Positions 46,501 to 54,386 of a stretch of 64,000 nucleotides of DNA are shown here, piece by piece; position 1 is the first letter of the stretch, and every line of letters begins with the position of its first letter. Position numbers and translations under genes: made by a program. The notes beneath the pieces are model-generated. The model had not been told where the DNA came from. It saw nothing but the letters and a program-made list of their open reading frames with translations, and made no database searches. The DNA comes from Lysobacter_C viscosus (GTDB taxonomy: Bacteria > Pseudomonadota > Gammaproteobacteria > Xanthomonadales > Xanthomonadaceae): contig NZ_JBJMAV010000008.1 of the NCBI RefSeq assembly GCF_046600715.1, positions 37,315-101,314 on the forward strand. The letters run 5' to 3'.

Positions 46501-49492
46501 GGGCGACCGGCAACGCGGCCGGTTGCACCAGCGCGATGGCCATGCCCACGCCGACCGCGAAGGCCGGGCCGAACCACATCGTGCGCAGCGACCCGGCCAG
46601 GCTGTCGCCCAGCGTGCGCTCCACTTCGCTGGACGGCGCCCACTGCAGCAGGCGGCGCCTGGAAACCGCCGTGCGCCACAGCGTGCGGCCGATGGCGTCG
46701 AGGCTGAAATGCGCTTCGAACGGCAGGCAGGCCAGGGCCAGCGGGGCACGGGCGAAGTTGTGGACGGTGGCCGCAAGGGCCTGGTGCAGGTGGGGGCGCA
46801 GCGGCAGGTCCGGTGGCCGGTTGGCCAGGTCGATCATCGATGCGAGCAACGGCGGCAATACCAGGATCGACAGCACCCACAGCGTCCATCGCAGCGCGTC
46901 CACGGGCAACAGCCAGCCGAGCACCAGCAATGCGGTCATCGCCGCGGGCACCAGGCTGCGGCGCAGGTTGTCGACCAGCTTGCCGCGCGACAGCATCGAC
47001 AGCGGGTTGCGCACCCGGCGGCCGTCTGCCCGGCGCGCCCATGGCCAGATCCACGGAAGCAGCTGCCAGTCGCCGCGTATCCAGCGGTGGCGCCGCCTCA
47101 CGTCGACCGCATAGCGCGAGGGATGGTCCTCGTAGAGCTGCACGTCGCTGACCAGGCCGGCGCGGGCGTAGCAACCCTCCAGCAGGTCGTGGCTGAGCAC
47201 GCGGTTGTCGGGCAGCGTGCCCGCCAGCGCCGCGTCGAACGCGTCGATGTCGTAGATACCCTTGCCGACGAAGGACCCCTCGCTGAAGAGGTCCTGGTAC
47301 ACGTCGGAGATGGCGCGCGTGTAAGGGTCGATGCCCGGCTCGCTGCCGTACAGGCGCGCGTACCACGACCGCGCCTGGCCACTCATGCTGATCCCCACGC
47401 GCGGCTGCAGGATGCCGTAGCCGCGGGTGACCACGCCGCGCCCGGGATCGAACCGGGCCTGGTTGAGTGGATGCGCCAGCGTGCCCACCAGCTCGCGCGC
47501 CGCATCGCGCGGCAGCTGGGTGTCGGTGTCGAGCGTGATCACGTAGCGCACGTTGCCCAGTGCCGCGGTGTTGCCGACGATGCACGAGAACGCATCGCGC
47601 TCGCCCGAGCGGAGCATCGCGTTCAGTGCCGCCAGCTTCCCGCGCTTGCGCTCCGGCCCGATCCAGCTCGCCTCGCCGGCGTTCCACTCGCGCGCACGAT
47701 GGAACAGGAAGAAGATGTCGCCGCGACCGCCCGCCTCCGGTCCGCGGGCATAGCGTGTGTTGAGCGACTCGATGGCGCGCCGGGCGGCGTCCAGCAGCGC
47801 CTCGTCGCCGGGCAGCGTTGGCTGGTCGGCGTCGAGGAAATCGCTGAGCAGGGCGAAGTGCAGGTTGCCGTCGCGGTTGGCCAGGAACCGCACTTCCAAT
47901 GCCTCGGCAAGCTCCTGTACGCCCTGCACGCTGCCCAGCATCGTCGGCACGACCACCAGTGTCCGCGCCGAGGTCGGGATGCCATCGGTGTAGTCAAGCC
48001 GGGGCAGTGCCCGGGGCGTCGCCAGCAGGGTCGCGGCCCAGTTGACCACCGCCACGCCGAGTTCGCTGAAGGCGATCACGCACAGCACGCCGATTGCCCA
48101 GAGCACGGCCAGCCCTCCGGCGGCGGGTTGCGCCTGCAGGATGAGGCCCTGGGTGAAGAAGGTGACGATCAGCGCGATCGGCGCGGTGTACGCAAGCAGC
48201 GGGATGCGCCGCGCGGTCTTGCGCATCGACACGCCAACGCCGTAGCGGGGCGACAGTGCGTCCTCGAGCGCGGGGCGACCGTCGTCGATGAGGTAGTAGC
48301 CGACATGCGCGGCGATATCATCGGTGCCGTGGGTGCGGGCGCCGGTGCGGGCCAGCTCCAGTGCCGCTTCGGCAACCTCCGATTCCTGCAGGCCACCCCG
48401 GCGCGCCAGTTGCTCGGCGGCATGCCGATAGCTGTCGCGGGTGGCGAAGTCCATCACCCCGTAGGTGCCGTTGGGATCCTGCAGCAGGGTCCGCTCGACC
48501 ACGCTCATGGTCTCGACGAACTCGCGCCAGTCCATCATCGCCAGGAACCGCAGGCTGCCGATGCTGTTGCTGACCGAGACCTGGTCGGCGGCCTGCTGCT
48601 GGTTCTCCGCCTGCACCATCTGCTCGATGCTCAGGTGGCGGTCGCCCAGCCATTGCTCGACCCAGGTCAGCGGCAGTGCCAGCGCGGAGCTCTGCCCCTG
48701 CAGCCGCCGCGCCAGCTCGGCGACGAACGCGCTGGCCACCGGAGGATCGGAGCGCGCCATGTCGGCGGCCACCATCACCAGGCACTTGGGATCGGTTTCG
48801 GCCACCGCGGTCAGGCGGTCGGCCCACAGGTCCGCCAGGTTGCGGTCCACGCGGTCGGCGATGATCCGTGCACTGACCCGGCGCAGGTTCTCGATCAGCG
48901 CAAGCCGGAGCATGATCGGGATGGCCCACAGCTCGCCCAGTCTGAGCGGTGTCACCGTCTGGTAGGCCGCCACGAATCGGCTGAGGCTCTCGGCATCGAC
49001 GCGGCCGTCGCCATGCGAGATCGCATTGAGGGCGATGTCGTACACGCGAGGCAGGCCCTCGGAGTTGCCATCGACCAGGCGCGGCAGTTCCCGGCTGTAG
49101 CCCTTGGGCAAGTGGCGCCGCGCGATCGAGACCTGCTCCTCGATCAGATAGATGTTGTCCAGCAGCCATTCGCCCGCCGGGGTCAACGCACGATGGGCCA
49201 GGGCCGCCTCGGTCAACATGCCGCAAGCGCGGTCGAGCACCAGCTGGTTGTCGCGCAACCGCTCCAGCAAGAGGTCGGGCGCAGGCTTGTCGTGGACCCG
49301 GTGGGCACTGGCCAGGGCCTTGCCGTGCAGGCCCATCTGCTCGGCACTGAACAGCGGCGCACGCAGCGGGGGTTCGCTCTCGAGGTCGGCGCGGCGTGGC
49401 GAAGGGTCGGACGCCGAGCGCATGTGCCTGCGCCAGCCACGCAGCAATCGCCGGCTGCCAGCGGAAATCCAGCTCGTCGTCCTATTCGTCAT
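40574..49492 (-). CDS. Cyclic beta-1,2-glucan synthase (GT84-GH94)
   Basis: 2972 residues from ATG 49492 (a TTG two codons earlier is possible). Inner-membrane NdvB/Cgs-type enzyme that makes periplasmic cyclic beta-1,2-glucans. A long N-terminal region leads to membrane segments (about 430-490). The GT84 domain (about 510-810) has DTDTQLPRD near 655 and RRHRWIRGDW near 800, after which come more membrane segments. A glycoamylase-like domain follows around 1080-1550. Then come carbohydrate-binding beta domains and the GH94 phosphorylase-type domain, which sets ring size, with its catalytic GDWNDG near 2650. Single gene, no nearby export or decoration genes (cgmA/ndvA). Intact over 8.9 kb. Expected to aid osmoadaptation and, in some species, virulence. 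Confidence 0.93.
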   Translation of the reverse strand: MTNRTTSWISAGSRRLLRGWRRHMRSASDPSPRRADLESEPPLRAPLFSAEQMGLHGKALASAHRVHDKPAPDLLLERLRDNQLVLDRACGMLTEAALAHRALTPAGEWLLDNIYLIEEQVSIARRHLPKGYSRELPRLVDGNSEGLPRVYDIALNAISHGDGRVDAESLSRFVAAYQTVTPLRLGELWAIPIMLRLALIENLRRVSARIIADRVDRNLADLWADRLTAVAETDPKCLVMVAADMARSDPPVASAFVAELARRLQGQSSALALPLTWVEQWLGDRHLSIEQMVQAENQQQAADQVSVSNSIGSLRFLAMMDWREFVETMSVVERTLLQDPNGTYGVMDFATRDSYRHAAEQLARRGGLQESEVAEAALELARTGARTHGTDDIAAHVGYYLIDDGRPALEDALSPRYGVGVSMRKTARRIPLLAYTAPIALIVTFFTQGLILQAQPAAGGLAVLWAIGVLCVIAFSELGVAVVNWAATLLATPRALPRLDYTDGIPTSARTLVVVPTMLGSVQGVQELAEALEVRFLANRDGNLHFALLSDFLDADQPTLPGDEALLDAARRAIESLNTRYARGPEAGGRGDIFFLFHRAREWNAGEASWIGPERKRGKLAALNAMLRSGERDAFSCIVGNTAALGNVRYVITLDTDTQLPRDAARELVGTLAHPLNQARFDPGRGVVTRGYGILQPRVGISMSGQARSWYARLYGSEPGIDPYTRAISDVYQDLFSEGSFVGKGIYDIDAFDAALAGTLPDNRVLSHDLLEGCYARAGLVSDVQLYEDHPSRYAVDVRRRHRWIRGDWQLLPWIWPWARRADGRRVRNPLSMLSRGKLVDNLRRSLVPAAMTALLVLGWLLPVDALRWTLWVLSILVLPPLLASMIDLANRPPDLPLRPHLHQALAATVHNFARAPLALACLPFEAHFSLDAIGRTLWRTAVSRRRLLQWAPSSEVERTLGDSLAGSLRTMWFGPAFAVGVGMAIALVQPAALPVALPVLAAWLSSPVLMWWLGRPRVRRDPRLSSDQLQFLRRLSRRTWGFFESHVTDEDHWLPPDNVQEHPSLVVARRTSPTNIGLSLLADLSAYDFGYVPLGTLMERNASTLRTLESLPRHRGHFYNWYDTETLAPLPPRYISTVDSGNLAGHLLTLRQGLLALRDAPVLAPATWQGLYDTLDVLLESRGGTPADGALVALRNAVLAARESPPSTLRDASLLLTTLRGLAYDVVEGGSPPYDIVVEDTPAMDDPPRPRTDPRAEAAAEAAHWARALLVQCMAVHDDLLWLSPWLTGPEDEGAATHVAGIPSLGQLVDAAGTDADPASAAFTAASRARERITELERLAHVAGQFAQQDYDFLYDPARHLLAIGYNVDEQRRDQGFYDLLASEARLCSFVTIAQGRLPQESWFALGRLLTEVDGDATLLSWSGSMFEYLMPQLVMPSYEGALLDQTSRNSVQRQIDYGRQRDVPWGISESGYNLVDTRMNYQYRAFGVPGLGLKRGLAQDLVIAPYASMMALMVAPEAACENLQRLTDEGFTGRFGLYEAIDYTAARLPRGQDYAVIRSFMVHHQGMGLLSLAYLLCDQPMQQRFVADPEFQATLLLLQERIPRTGAFHPHAAEVAGASPRSEVAETELRIFRGTELARPAVQILSNGRYHVMVSSAGGGYSRVRDMAVTRWREDATRDHWGSFCFLRDAANGDFWSTTQQPCMAAIDGCEAIFSDAKAEFRGRRNGFETHTEIAVSPEDDIELRRLRITNRSGATRTIEVTSYAEVVLAPAISDELHPAFSNLFVQTDLVRGKQAIVCTRRPRGHDETPPWMFHLLAVHDAHIDAISYETDRARFLGRGNTLQNPDALTIAGELSDSEGSVLDPIVSIRGRITLLPGQTATVDMVTGVGAIREACTDLIDKYRDRRLADRVFDLAWTHSQVVRHQINASQRDAQLYERMAGLVLYADPALRADPAVLLQNRRGQSGLWGQAISGDYPVVLLKIADAANIELVRQLVQAHAYWRLKGLAVDLVIWNEDQAGYRQQLQDQIMGLIAAGIEAHVIDRPGGIFVRPTQQISHEDRVLVQTVARVIISDARGSLSEQIGRRAPVAPPVPLLEPAPVQLSLVAEGAPLTLSGPAAGAGGDAPAYVPSDLSHAGGDDTQEDAVPPAEDPWPFDPVAEGRILGNGLGGFSPDGREYIIDLAEGQTTPAPWSNVLANAQFGCVVSESSPGYTWAENAHEFRLTPWHNDPVSDSAGEAFYLRDEDSGKVWSPMPLPRRGTGHYRTRHGFGYSVYEHVEDGIASELWVYVDVEHAVKFSLLKLRNRSDRPRRLSATGYVEWILGDLHAKTQMHVLTEIDGDSGVLTARNPYNTEFEGRVAFFDIDPGGGERSLTGDRAEFLGRNGNLRHPAALLRQRLSGRIGAGLDPCAAIQVGIDLDPGQESETVFRLGMGSDWGEAVALARRTRGLDAAYDALDAVRLYWLRTLGTIQVETPEPSVDVLANGWLLYQTIGCRFLARSGYYQSGGAFGFRDQLQDTMAMVHAEPQRARAHLLLSAAHQFPQGDVLHWWHPPQDRGVRTRCSDDYLWLPLAACRYVAATGDTGVLDEPVAYIEGRPVNADEESYYDLPLPSTLRESLYQHCVRSLRRGLELLGERGLPLIATGDWNDGMNRVGERGQGESVWLGFFLFDALTRFSALARSRGDRAFAEHCLTAADSLRANLEKHAWDGAWYRRAWFDNGAPLGSTESDECRIDSIAQSWSVLSGAGDRDRTRQAMASLDQHLVRRDAGLVQLLDPPFDKTPQDPGYIRGYVPGVRENGGQYTHAAIWATMAFAHMGDSARAWDLLRMINPVNHGSDPESTATYKVEPYVVAADVYAVAPHVGRGGWTWYTGSAGWMYRLMVESLLGLQREGDTLRLAPCIPHDWPEYRLRYRFRDTVYRIHVRQVDAGEAPRLAVDGEQQPGMAIPLQDDRAVHAVDAWVARPPGQAPR

Positions 49493-49650
49493 CTGCAACA
49501 GTGCCTGCGGGTCGCCCGCGCCGGTTCGGCGCGCGTCACCTTCGCACTCCGGAAATACCCGCGACGTGAATCGGCCCCGCGGCCGGCCTTGGGCGTGGCT
49601 TTCCGGCCGGGGCGCGTCGAGTCCCTCCAGCCTCGTCCGGTGGCCGGGCG

Positions 49651-50430
49651 CTAGCCTTGCGGGTACGGGTCGATCGGCTCGAGCACGTCGTATTGCTCCT
49701 TGAGCAACGGCCCCGGCAGCGGTGCCAGGTCCACGATGGAGGCGGGAACCTGCATGTCGGGCAGGCGTTGCAGCAGGTCGTGGATCAGGGTCAGGCGGCC
49801 GCGCTTCTGGTCATTGAAGTCCACCAGGGTCCAGGGCGCGTGCGGGGTGTGGGTGGCGGCCAGCATGGTTTCCCGGGCGCGGGTGTAGTCGTCGTAGCGA
49901 AGCCGCGCCTGCAGGTCCACCGGCGAGAGCTTCCACTGCTTGAGCGGATCCGCGGCGCGTTCGGCGAAGCGCTCTTCCTGCCGGGCCTGGTCGCAGCACA
50001 GCCAGTACTTGAACAGCAGCACGCCGTCGTCGACCAGCAGCTGCTCGAACCGGGGCGCCTGCACCAGGAAATCCGCGACCTGCTGATCGGTGGCGTAGTC
50101 CATCACCTGCTCGACGCCTGCGCGGTTGTACCAGCTGCGGTCGAACAGCACGATCTCGCCCGCCGCCGGCAGGTACGGCACGTAGCGCTGGAAGTACCAC
50201 TGCGTGCTTTCGCGGTCGCTGGGCTTGGGCAGGGCGATGACGTGGCACTGGCGCGGATTGAGCCGGTGGGCGATCGCATCGATCACGCCGCCCTTGCCGG
50301 CGGTGTCGCGCCCCTCGACCACCACCACGACGCGCCGGCCGCAGTGCCTGAGCCAGCGCGCCATCGCCACCAGCTCCAGCTGCAGGGGCTCGAGCGCCTC
50401 CTTGTAGGCCTTCTTCTTGATCTTCTTCAT
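49651..50430 (-). CDS. ppk2: Polyphosphate kinase 2
   Basis: 259 residues. PPK2-type P-loop kinase that moves phosphate between polyphosphate and nucleotides. Walker A GRDTAGKGG (40-48), the lid-forming DRESTQWYFQRYVPYLP, and Walker B VLFDRSWYNRAGVE (94-107) are complete. Single-domain class I form; whether it prefers ADP or GDP cannot be told. It follows moaB in the same direction, and lies 158 bases upstream of the glucan synthase start. Confidence 0.95.
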   Translation of the reverse strand: MKKIKKKAYKEALEPLQLELVAMARWLRHCGRRVVVVVEGRDTAGKGGVIDAIAHRLNPRQCHVIALPKPSDRESTQWYFQRYVPYLPAAGEIVLFDRSWYNRAGVEQVMDYATDQQVADFLVQAPRFEQLLVDDGVLLFKYWLCCDQARQEERFAERAADPLKQWKLSPVDLQARLRYDDYTRARETMLAATHTPHAPWTLVDFNDQKRGRLTLIHDLLQRLPDMQVPASIVDLAPLPGPLLKEQYDVLEPIDPYPQG

Positions 50431-50465
50431 TCCATCAGCATCCGGTCAGCACCCGTCATCGGCGA

Positions 50466-50990
50466 TCAGGACGCCTCGCGCAGCCGTGGACGCAGCGTGG
50501 CGAGGTTGCATGGCCGCGTGCGCGCGTCCAGCTGGGTGCGGATGATCCGCTCCCAGGCGGTGCGGCAGGCCGAGTTCGAACCCGGCAGGCAGAACACGAA
50601 CGTGCCGTTGGCCAGCCCGGCGAATGCGCGCGACTGCAGGCTGGAGGTGCCGATCTCATCGAAACTGATCGACCGGAACAGCTCGCCGAAGCCGGGCATG
50701 GTCTTGTCCAGCAGCGGCAGCAGCGCCTCGGGCGTGGAGTCGCGGCCGGTGAAGCCGGTGCCGCCGGTCACCAGGATGCCGTCGACGGCAGCGTCGGCGA
50801 TCCACTGCGACACCTGCGCGCGCAATGCATAGCGGTCGTCGGGCAGGAGCGCGCGGCCGGCCAGCCGGTGGCCTTCAGCCTCCAGCGCCTGCACCAGGTA
50901 ATCGCCCGAACTGTCCTGGGCCAGGGTGCGGCTGTCGGACACCGTCAGCACGCACAGCCCGAGGGAAATGAAATCGCGGTCTGCAGTCAT
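50466..50990 (-). CDS. moaB: Molybdenum cofactor biosynthesis protein MoaB/Mog family
   Basis: 174 residues from ATG 50990. Adenylates molybdopterin before metal insertion. TVSDSRT (about 16-22), GGTGFTGRDSTPEAL (about 76-90) and FCLPGSNSA are the MoaB/Mog signature. The frame continues 19 codons upstream with no similarity. No other moa or moe gene is nearby. MoaB and MogA are hard to separate without a tree. Confidence 0.92.
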   Translation of the reverse strand: MTADRDFISLGLCVLTVSDSRTLAQDSSGDYLVQALEAEGHRLAGRALLPDDRYALRAQVSQWIADAAVDGILVTGGTGFTGRDSTPEALLPLLDKTMPGFGELFRSISFDEIGTSSLQSRAFAGLANGTFVFCLPGSNSACRTAWERIIRTQLDARTRPCNLATLRPRLREAS

Positions 50991-51036
50991 GCCGCCCAGT
51001 GTACGGCGCCGGCCCACGGCTGCCGGGTTGGCTGCT

Positions 51037-52761
51037 TCAGGCGGCATCCCCGCCTGAGCTCACGTCGGCCGGTGGCGCGGCCATCGCATGGATGGCCTGC
51101 GAGAAATCCCGTGCGAAGCCGTCCATGTCGAACAGCCCGCTGTCGCGACGGCGCGCGGCCAGTTCCGCGCGCGCGCCGGCCAATGCATCGGCGTCGCCGG
51201 CCAACGCCACCGCGCGGGCCACGAACTGCGCATCGTCGGCCACGTTCATGGAGGGCATGCCCAGGTGGTGGTTGAGGCTGCCGGCCACGCGAGCGGCAAA
51301 GGTGTCACCGGGCCGGGTCAGCACCGGGCACCCCGCCCACAGCGCGTCCGACGCGGTGGTGTGGGCGTTGTAGGGCCCGGTGTCCAGGAACAGGTCTGCC
51401 TGTTGCAGGCGGGCCAGGTACTGCGCGTGTGGCTGTTTGGCCATGAACACCAGGCGCGAGGCGTCGATGCCGTTGTCCTGCGCATGCGCCCGCAGGCGGC
51501 TGTCGGCCTGGCCGGGCCCCGACAGCAGCCACAGCACGCTGTCGTGCACCTGCCGCAGCACCGCCAACGCACGATCGAAGCTGGCCGGGTTGAGCTTGTA
51601 GCTGTTGTTGAAGCAGCACAGGACCACGCCGCCCGGCGGCAGGCCGCACGCATCGCGTGCTGCCGGCGGCGGCAGTTCGCGCCCGGTGTCGGAAGGTTGG
51701 AAGCAGCGCGGCAGGCGCGCGACGCGTTCGCTGAAGTGAGGCTCCATCCCGGCGGGCAGCACGAAGTCATCTGCCAGCACCCAGTCGATCCATGGCGCCC
51801 CGGAGGTGCCCGGGTACGCCAGCCAGTTCACCTGCACGGGGGCTGGACGCATGGCCAGCACTTCGGGGGCGCCGCCGCCGCCCCAGCCGCGCAGGTCCAC
51901 CAGCACGTCGATGCCGGCGGCGCGGATCGCTTCGGCCACCCGCGCATGCGGCAGCGCGGCGACCTCGACCAGGCGTGTGGCCGATTGCAGCCGGCGGCGG
52001 ATGCTGCTGCCGTCGTCGGGGTTGAGCGCGAACAGGTGTGACTCGATCCCACCTTGCGCTTGCAGTGACTCGAACAGCGCCGCCGTCAGCAGCCCGGTGG
52101 GATGCGCGCCGAACCCGTTGGACAGGAAGCCCACGCGCAGGCGCCCCGGCGCCCGTGCGGGCGCAGGCGGCATCGGGCGGACCTGCCGGCCCACCGCCGA
52201 CGCGCGCAGCCGCGCACACTGGAGCTGCTCGACGGCGGGGGCATCCTCGCTGAGGAATGCGAACGGCTCCACCGCCGCAACGCCCTCGCGCACCGCCCCA
52301 CGCACCTGCGCCGACAGGCGGTCCAGCTCGCGCCAGTCGCAGAGCTTGCGCCGCCAGGCCAGCAGGTACGCCGCGATCGCCGGCTCGTCCGGCGCCAGCG
52401 CATGCGCCCGCGCGTAGGCGTCGGCGGCGGCCTCGGCCTCGCCGACGTCCTCGAGCACGTGGCCGAGCCAGACCGCGATCCCCGCATGGCCGGGCGCGTT
52501 GGCCGCCGCCAGGCGCAGGCTCTCGGCGGCCTTCGCGCGCCGGCCCTGCATCCACTGCGCGCGTCCCAACCGGGCCAGCGCTTCGGGATGGCCGGGTTGC
52601 AGGGCCAGGGCCCGCTGGCATGCGGCCTCGCCGGCCGCCGCATCGCCGGCATCCAGTTCGTGCTCGGCCAGCACGATCCATGCGATCGCGTCGCCCGGGT
52701 TGCGCTGCAGCCGCGCGCGCATGTCGGAGCGCGGATCGCCGGGCGGCAACCGCGCGCTCAC
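51037..52761 (-). CDS. TPR-containing O-GlcNAc-transferase-like protein glycosyltransferase (GT41)
   Basis: 574 residues from GTG 52761, overlapping the GNAT stop by 4 bases; ATG 52722 is an alternative. TPR repeats occupy about 20-130 (AWIVLAEHELDAGDAAAGEAACQRALALQPG and onward). The GT-B catalytic region follows, matching O-GlcNAc transferase landmarks: HPTG with His220, VDLRGWGGGGAPEVLAMRPAP, WLAYPGTSGAPWIDWVLAD, FNNSYKLNP with Lys389, and DTGPYNAHTTASDALWAG with His468. Bacterial GT41 enzymes modify flagellin, adhesins or other proteins. The sugar donor and protein acceptor are unknown and no flagellar gene is near. No signal, so cytoplasmic. Confidence 0.88.
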   Translation of the reverse strand: MSARLPPGDPRSDMRARLQRNPGDAIAWIVLAEHELDAGDAAAGEAACQRALALQPGHPEALARLGRAQWMQGRRAKAAESLRLAAANAPGHAGIAVWLGHVLEDVGEAEAAADAYARAHALAPDEPAIAAYLLAWRRKLCDWRELDRLSAQVRGAVREGVAAVEPFAFLSEDAPAVEQLQCARLRASAVGRQVRPMPPAPARAPGRLRVGFLSNGFGAHPTGLLTAALFESLQAQGGIESHLFALNPDDGSSIRRRLQSATRLVEVAALPHARVAEAIRAAGIDVLVDLRGWGGGGAPEVLAMRPAPVQVNWLAYPGTSGAPWIDWVLADDFVLPAGMEPHFSERVARLPRCFQPSDTGRELPPPAARDACGLPPGGVVLCCFNNSYKLNPASFDRALAVLRQVHDSVLWLLSGPGQADSRLRAHAQDNGIDASRLVFMAKQPHAQYLARLQQADLFLDTGPYNAHTTASDALWAGCPVLTRPGDTFAARVAGSLNHHLGMPSMNVADDAQFVARAVALAGDADALAGARAELAARRRDSGLFDMDGFARDFSQAIHAMAAPPADVSSGGDAA

Positions 52762-53213
52762 GCGCGACCCAGCGCGCGGCGGAACCGGCGCGTGCCGTCG
52801 AACGGCGTCCAGCCCATCGCCCGGTAGAGGGCCTGCGCGGCGCGGTTGTCGGCGTCGGTTTCCAGCTCCAGCCGGATGGCCCCGTCGGCGCGGCCCACGG
52901 CCTCGGCGGCCTGCAACAGCCCGCGTGCAACGCCGCGCCGGCGCGCGAGGGGCGAGACGAACAGGTCGTTGAGCACCCACACCCGCGCCGCGCGCACCGA
53001 CGAGAACATGGGGTAGAGCTGGGCGAAGCCGAGCGCGCCCCCGGCGTCCTCGGCCAGCAGCAGCACCGAGTCGGCCCGCTCCAGCCGCGCGGCGATGAAA
53101 TCACGCGATGGCCCGGGCTCGGGCCCGCCGTTGTAGAAGGCGCGGTAGCTGTCGAACAGCGGGGCGAGGGCGTCAAGGTCGCCGGGGCCGGCGCGGCGTA
53201 CGGTGGTGTCCAT
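52758..53213 (-). CDS. GNAT-family N-acetyltransferase
   Basis: 151 residues. Acetyl-CoA-dependent transferase fold: VLLLAEDAGGALGFAQLYP, VLNDLFVSPLARRRGVARGLLQAA (the pyrophosphate-binding R-x-x-G-x-A loop) and ADNRAAQALYRAMGW are in the normal order. Substrate unknown. It overlaps the O-GlcNAc-transferase-like gene by 4 bases and is 31 bases from prfA, all in one direction, so it is translated with the glycosyltransferase. Confidence 0.88.
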   Translation of the reverse strand: MDTTVRRAGPGDLDALAPLFDSYRAFYNGGPEPGPSRDFIAARLERADSVLLLAEDAGGALGFAQLYPMFSSVRAARVWVLNDLFVSPLARRRGVARGLLQAAEAVGRADGAIRLELETDADNRAAQALYRAMGWTPFDGTRRFRRALGRA

Positions 53214-53244
53214 CCGCGCAGCTTAAACGCCGTACTTGCCGGCT

Positions 53245-54330
53245 TCAGGCATCGCCGGTGAGGCGGGCGAGCTCGTCGGCCTGGTGTTCCTGCTGCAGCC
53301 GCATTACCAGCGCGTCCAGCTCGCCGGTGAGCACGTTGGGGAGGTCGTACAGCGTGAGTCCGTCCACGCGATGGTCGGTGATGCGCCCCTGCGGGAAGTT
53401 GTAGGTGCGGATGCGCTGGCTGCGGTCGCCGCTACCGACCTGCAGTTTGCGGCACTCGGCCTGCGCGGCCGCGGCCTTGGCCGCCTGGGCGTCGGCCAGC
53501 ATCGCCGCCAGCCGTTTCATCGCCTTGTCGCGGTTGGCGTGCTGGCTGCGCTCGGTCTGGCTCTCCACCACCATCCCGCTGGGCAAGTGGGTGATGCGGA
53601 TCGCCGAGTCGGTCTTGTTGACGTGCTGGCCGCCCGCGCCGGACGAGCGGAACGTGTCGACCTTCAGGTCGGCCGCATTGAGCTCGATCGGCTCGCCTTC
53701 GGCTTCGACCGGGATGATGGCCACGGTGGCGGCCGAGGTGTGGATGCGGCCCTGCGATTCGGTTTCCGGCACGCGCTGCACCCGATGGGTGCCGGATTCG
53801 AACTTCAGGCGGGAATACGCGCCGCGCCCTTCCACCCGCGCGATCACCTCCCTGAAGCCACCGTGCTCGCCGGGGCTGGACGATTCGACCTCCACCCGCC
53901 AACCCTGGCGCTCGGCGTAGCGCGCGTACATGCGGAACAGGTCGCCGGCGAAGATCGCCGCCTCGTCGCCGCCGGTGCCGGCACGCACCTCCAGGTAGAT
54001 GTCGCCTTCATCGCGCGCGTCCTTGGGCACCAGCTGCGCCATGAGTTGGCGGTCCAGGTCCTCCAGGCGGAGGGTCGCCGCGGCGATTTCCTCCTCGGCC
54101 AGCTCACGCAGTTCGGGGTCGCCACGCATCGCCTGCGCCGCGGCCAGGTCGTTGCGCGCGCGCGCCTCGTCGCCCAGCGCGGTGGCAAGCGGCTCAAGCT
54201 GGGCGAACTCGCGCGACAGGCTGCGGAAGCGCGCCGCGTTGCTGGCGACCCCGGGGTCGGCGAGCAGGCGCTCCAGCTCCTCGCGACGTTCGGCGAGGGC
54301 TTCGAGCTTTCGGCGCAGGGAAGGGTTCAT
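53245..54330 (-). CDS. prfA: Peptide chain release factor 1
   Basis: 361 residues, standard RF1 length. Reads UAA and UAG. The tripeptide anticodon is Pro-Glu-Thr (188-190, in RVPETESQG), fitting the P-x-T form of RF1; the GGQ of the peptidyl-transferase loop is 233-235 in GAGGQHVNK. PrmC, which methylates that Gln, is encoded at 21505-22329. Follows hemA by 56 bases; this hemA-prfA pair is conserved in many gammaproteobacteria, usually followed by prmC, which is absent here. Confidence 0.97.
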   Translation of the reverse strand: MNPSLRRKLEALAERREELERLLADPGVASNAARFRSLSREFAQLEPLATALGDEARARNDLAAAQAMRGDPELRELAEEEIAAATLRLEDLDRQLMAQLVPKDARDEGDIYLEVRAGTGGDEAAIFAGDLFRMYARYAERQGWRVEVESSSPGEHGGFREVIARVEGRGAYSRLKFESGTHRVQRVPETESQGRIHTSAATVAIIPVEAEGEPIELNAADLKVDTFRSSGAGGQHVNKTDSAIRITHLPSGMVVESQTERSQHANRDKAMKRLAAMLADAQAAKAAAAQAECRKLQVGSGDRSQRIRTYNFPQGRITDHRVDGLTLYDLPNVLTGELDALVMRLQQEHQADELARLTGDA

Positions 54331-54386
54331 GGCAAGAAGGATCCGGGTGCGGGGTCGGGCGGCGCGATCAAGTCGGGCTGCGCCCG

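Noticed and set aside
46523..49654. 1043-codon open frame on the plus strand opposite the glucan synthase
   Set aside because: Mirror of the codon bias of the real gene; His/Gln/Arg/Val-rich with no domain.
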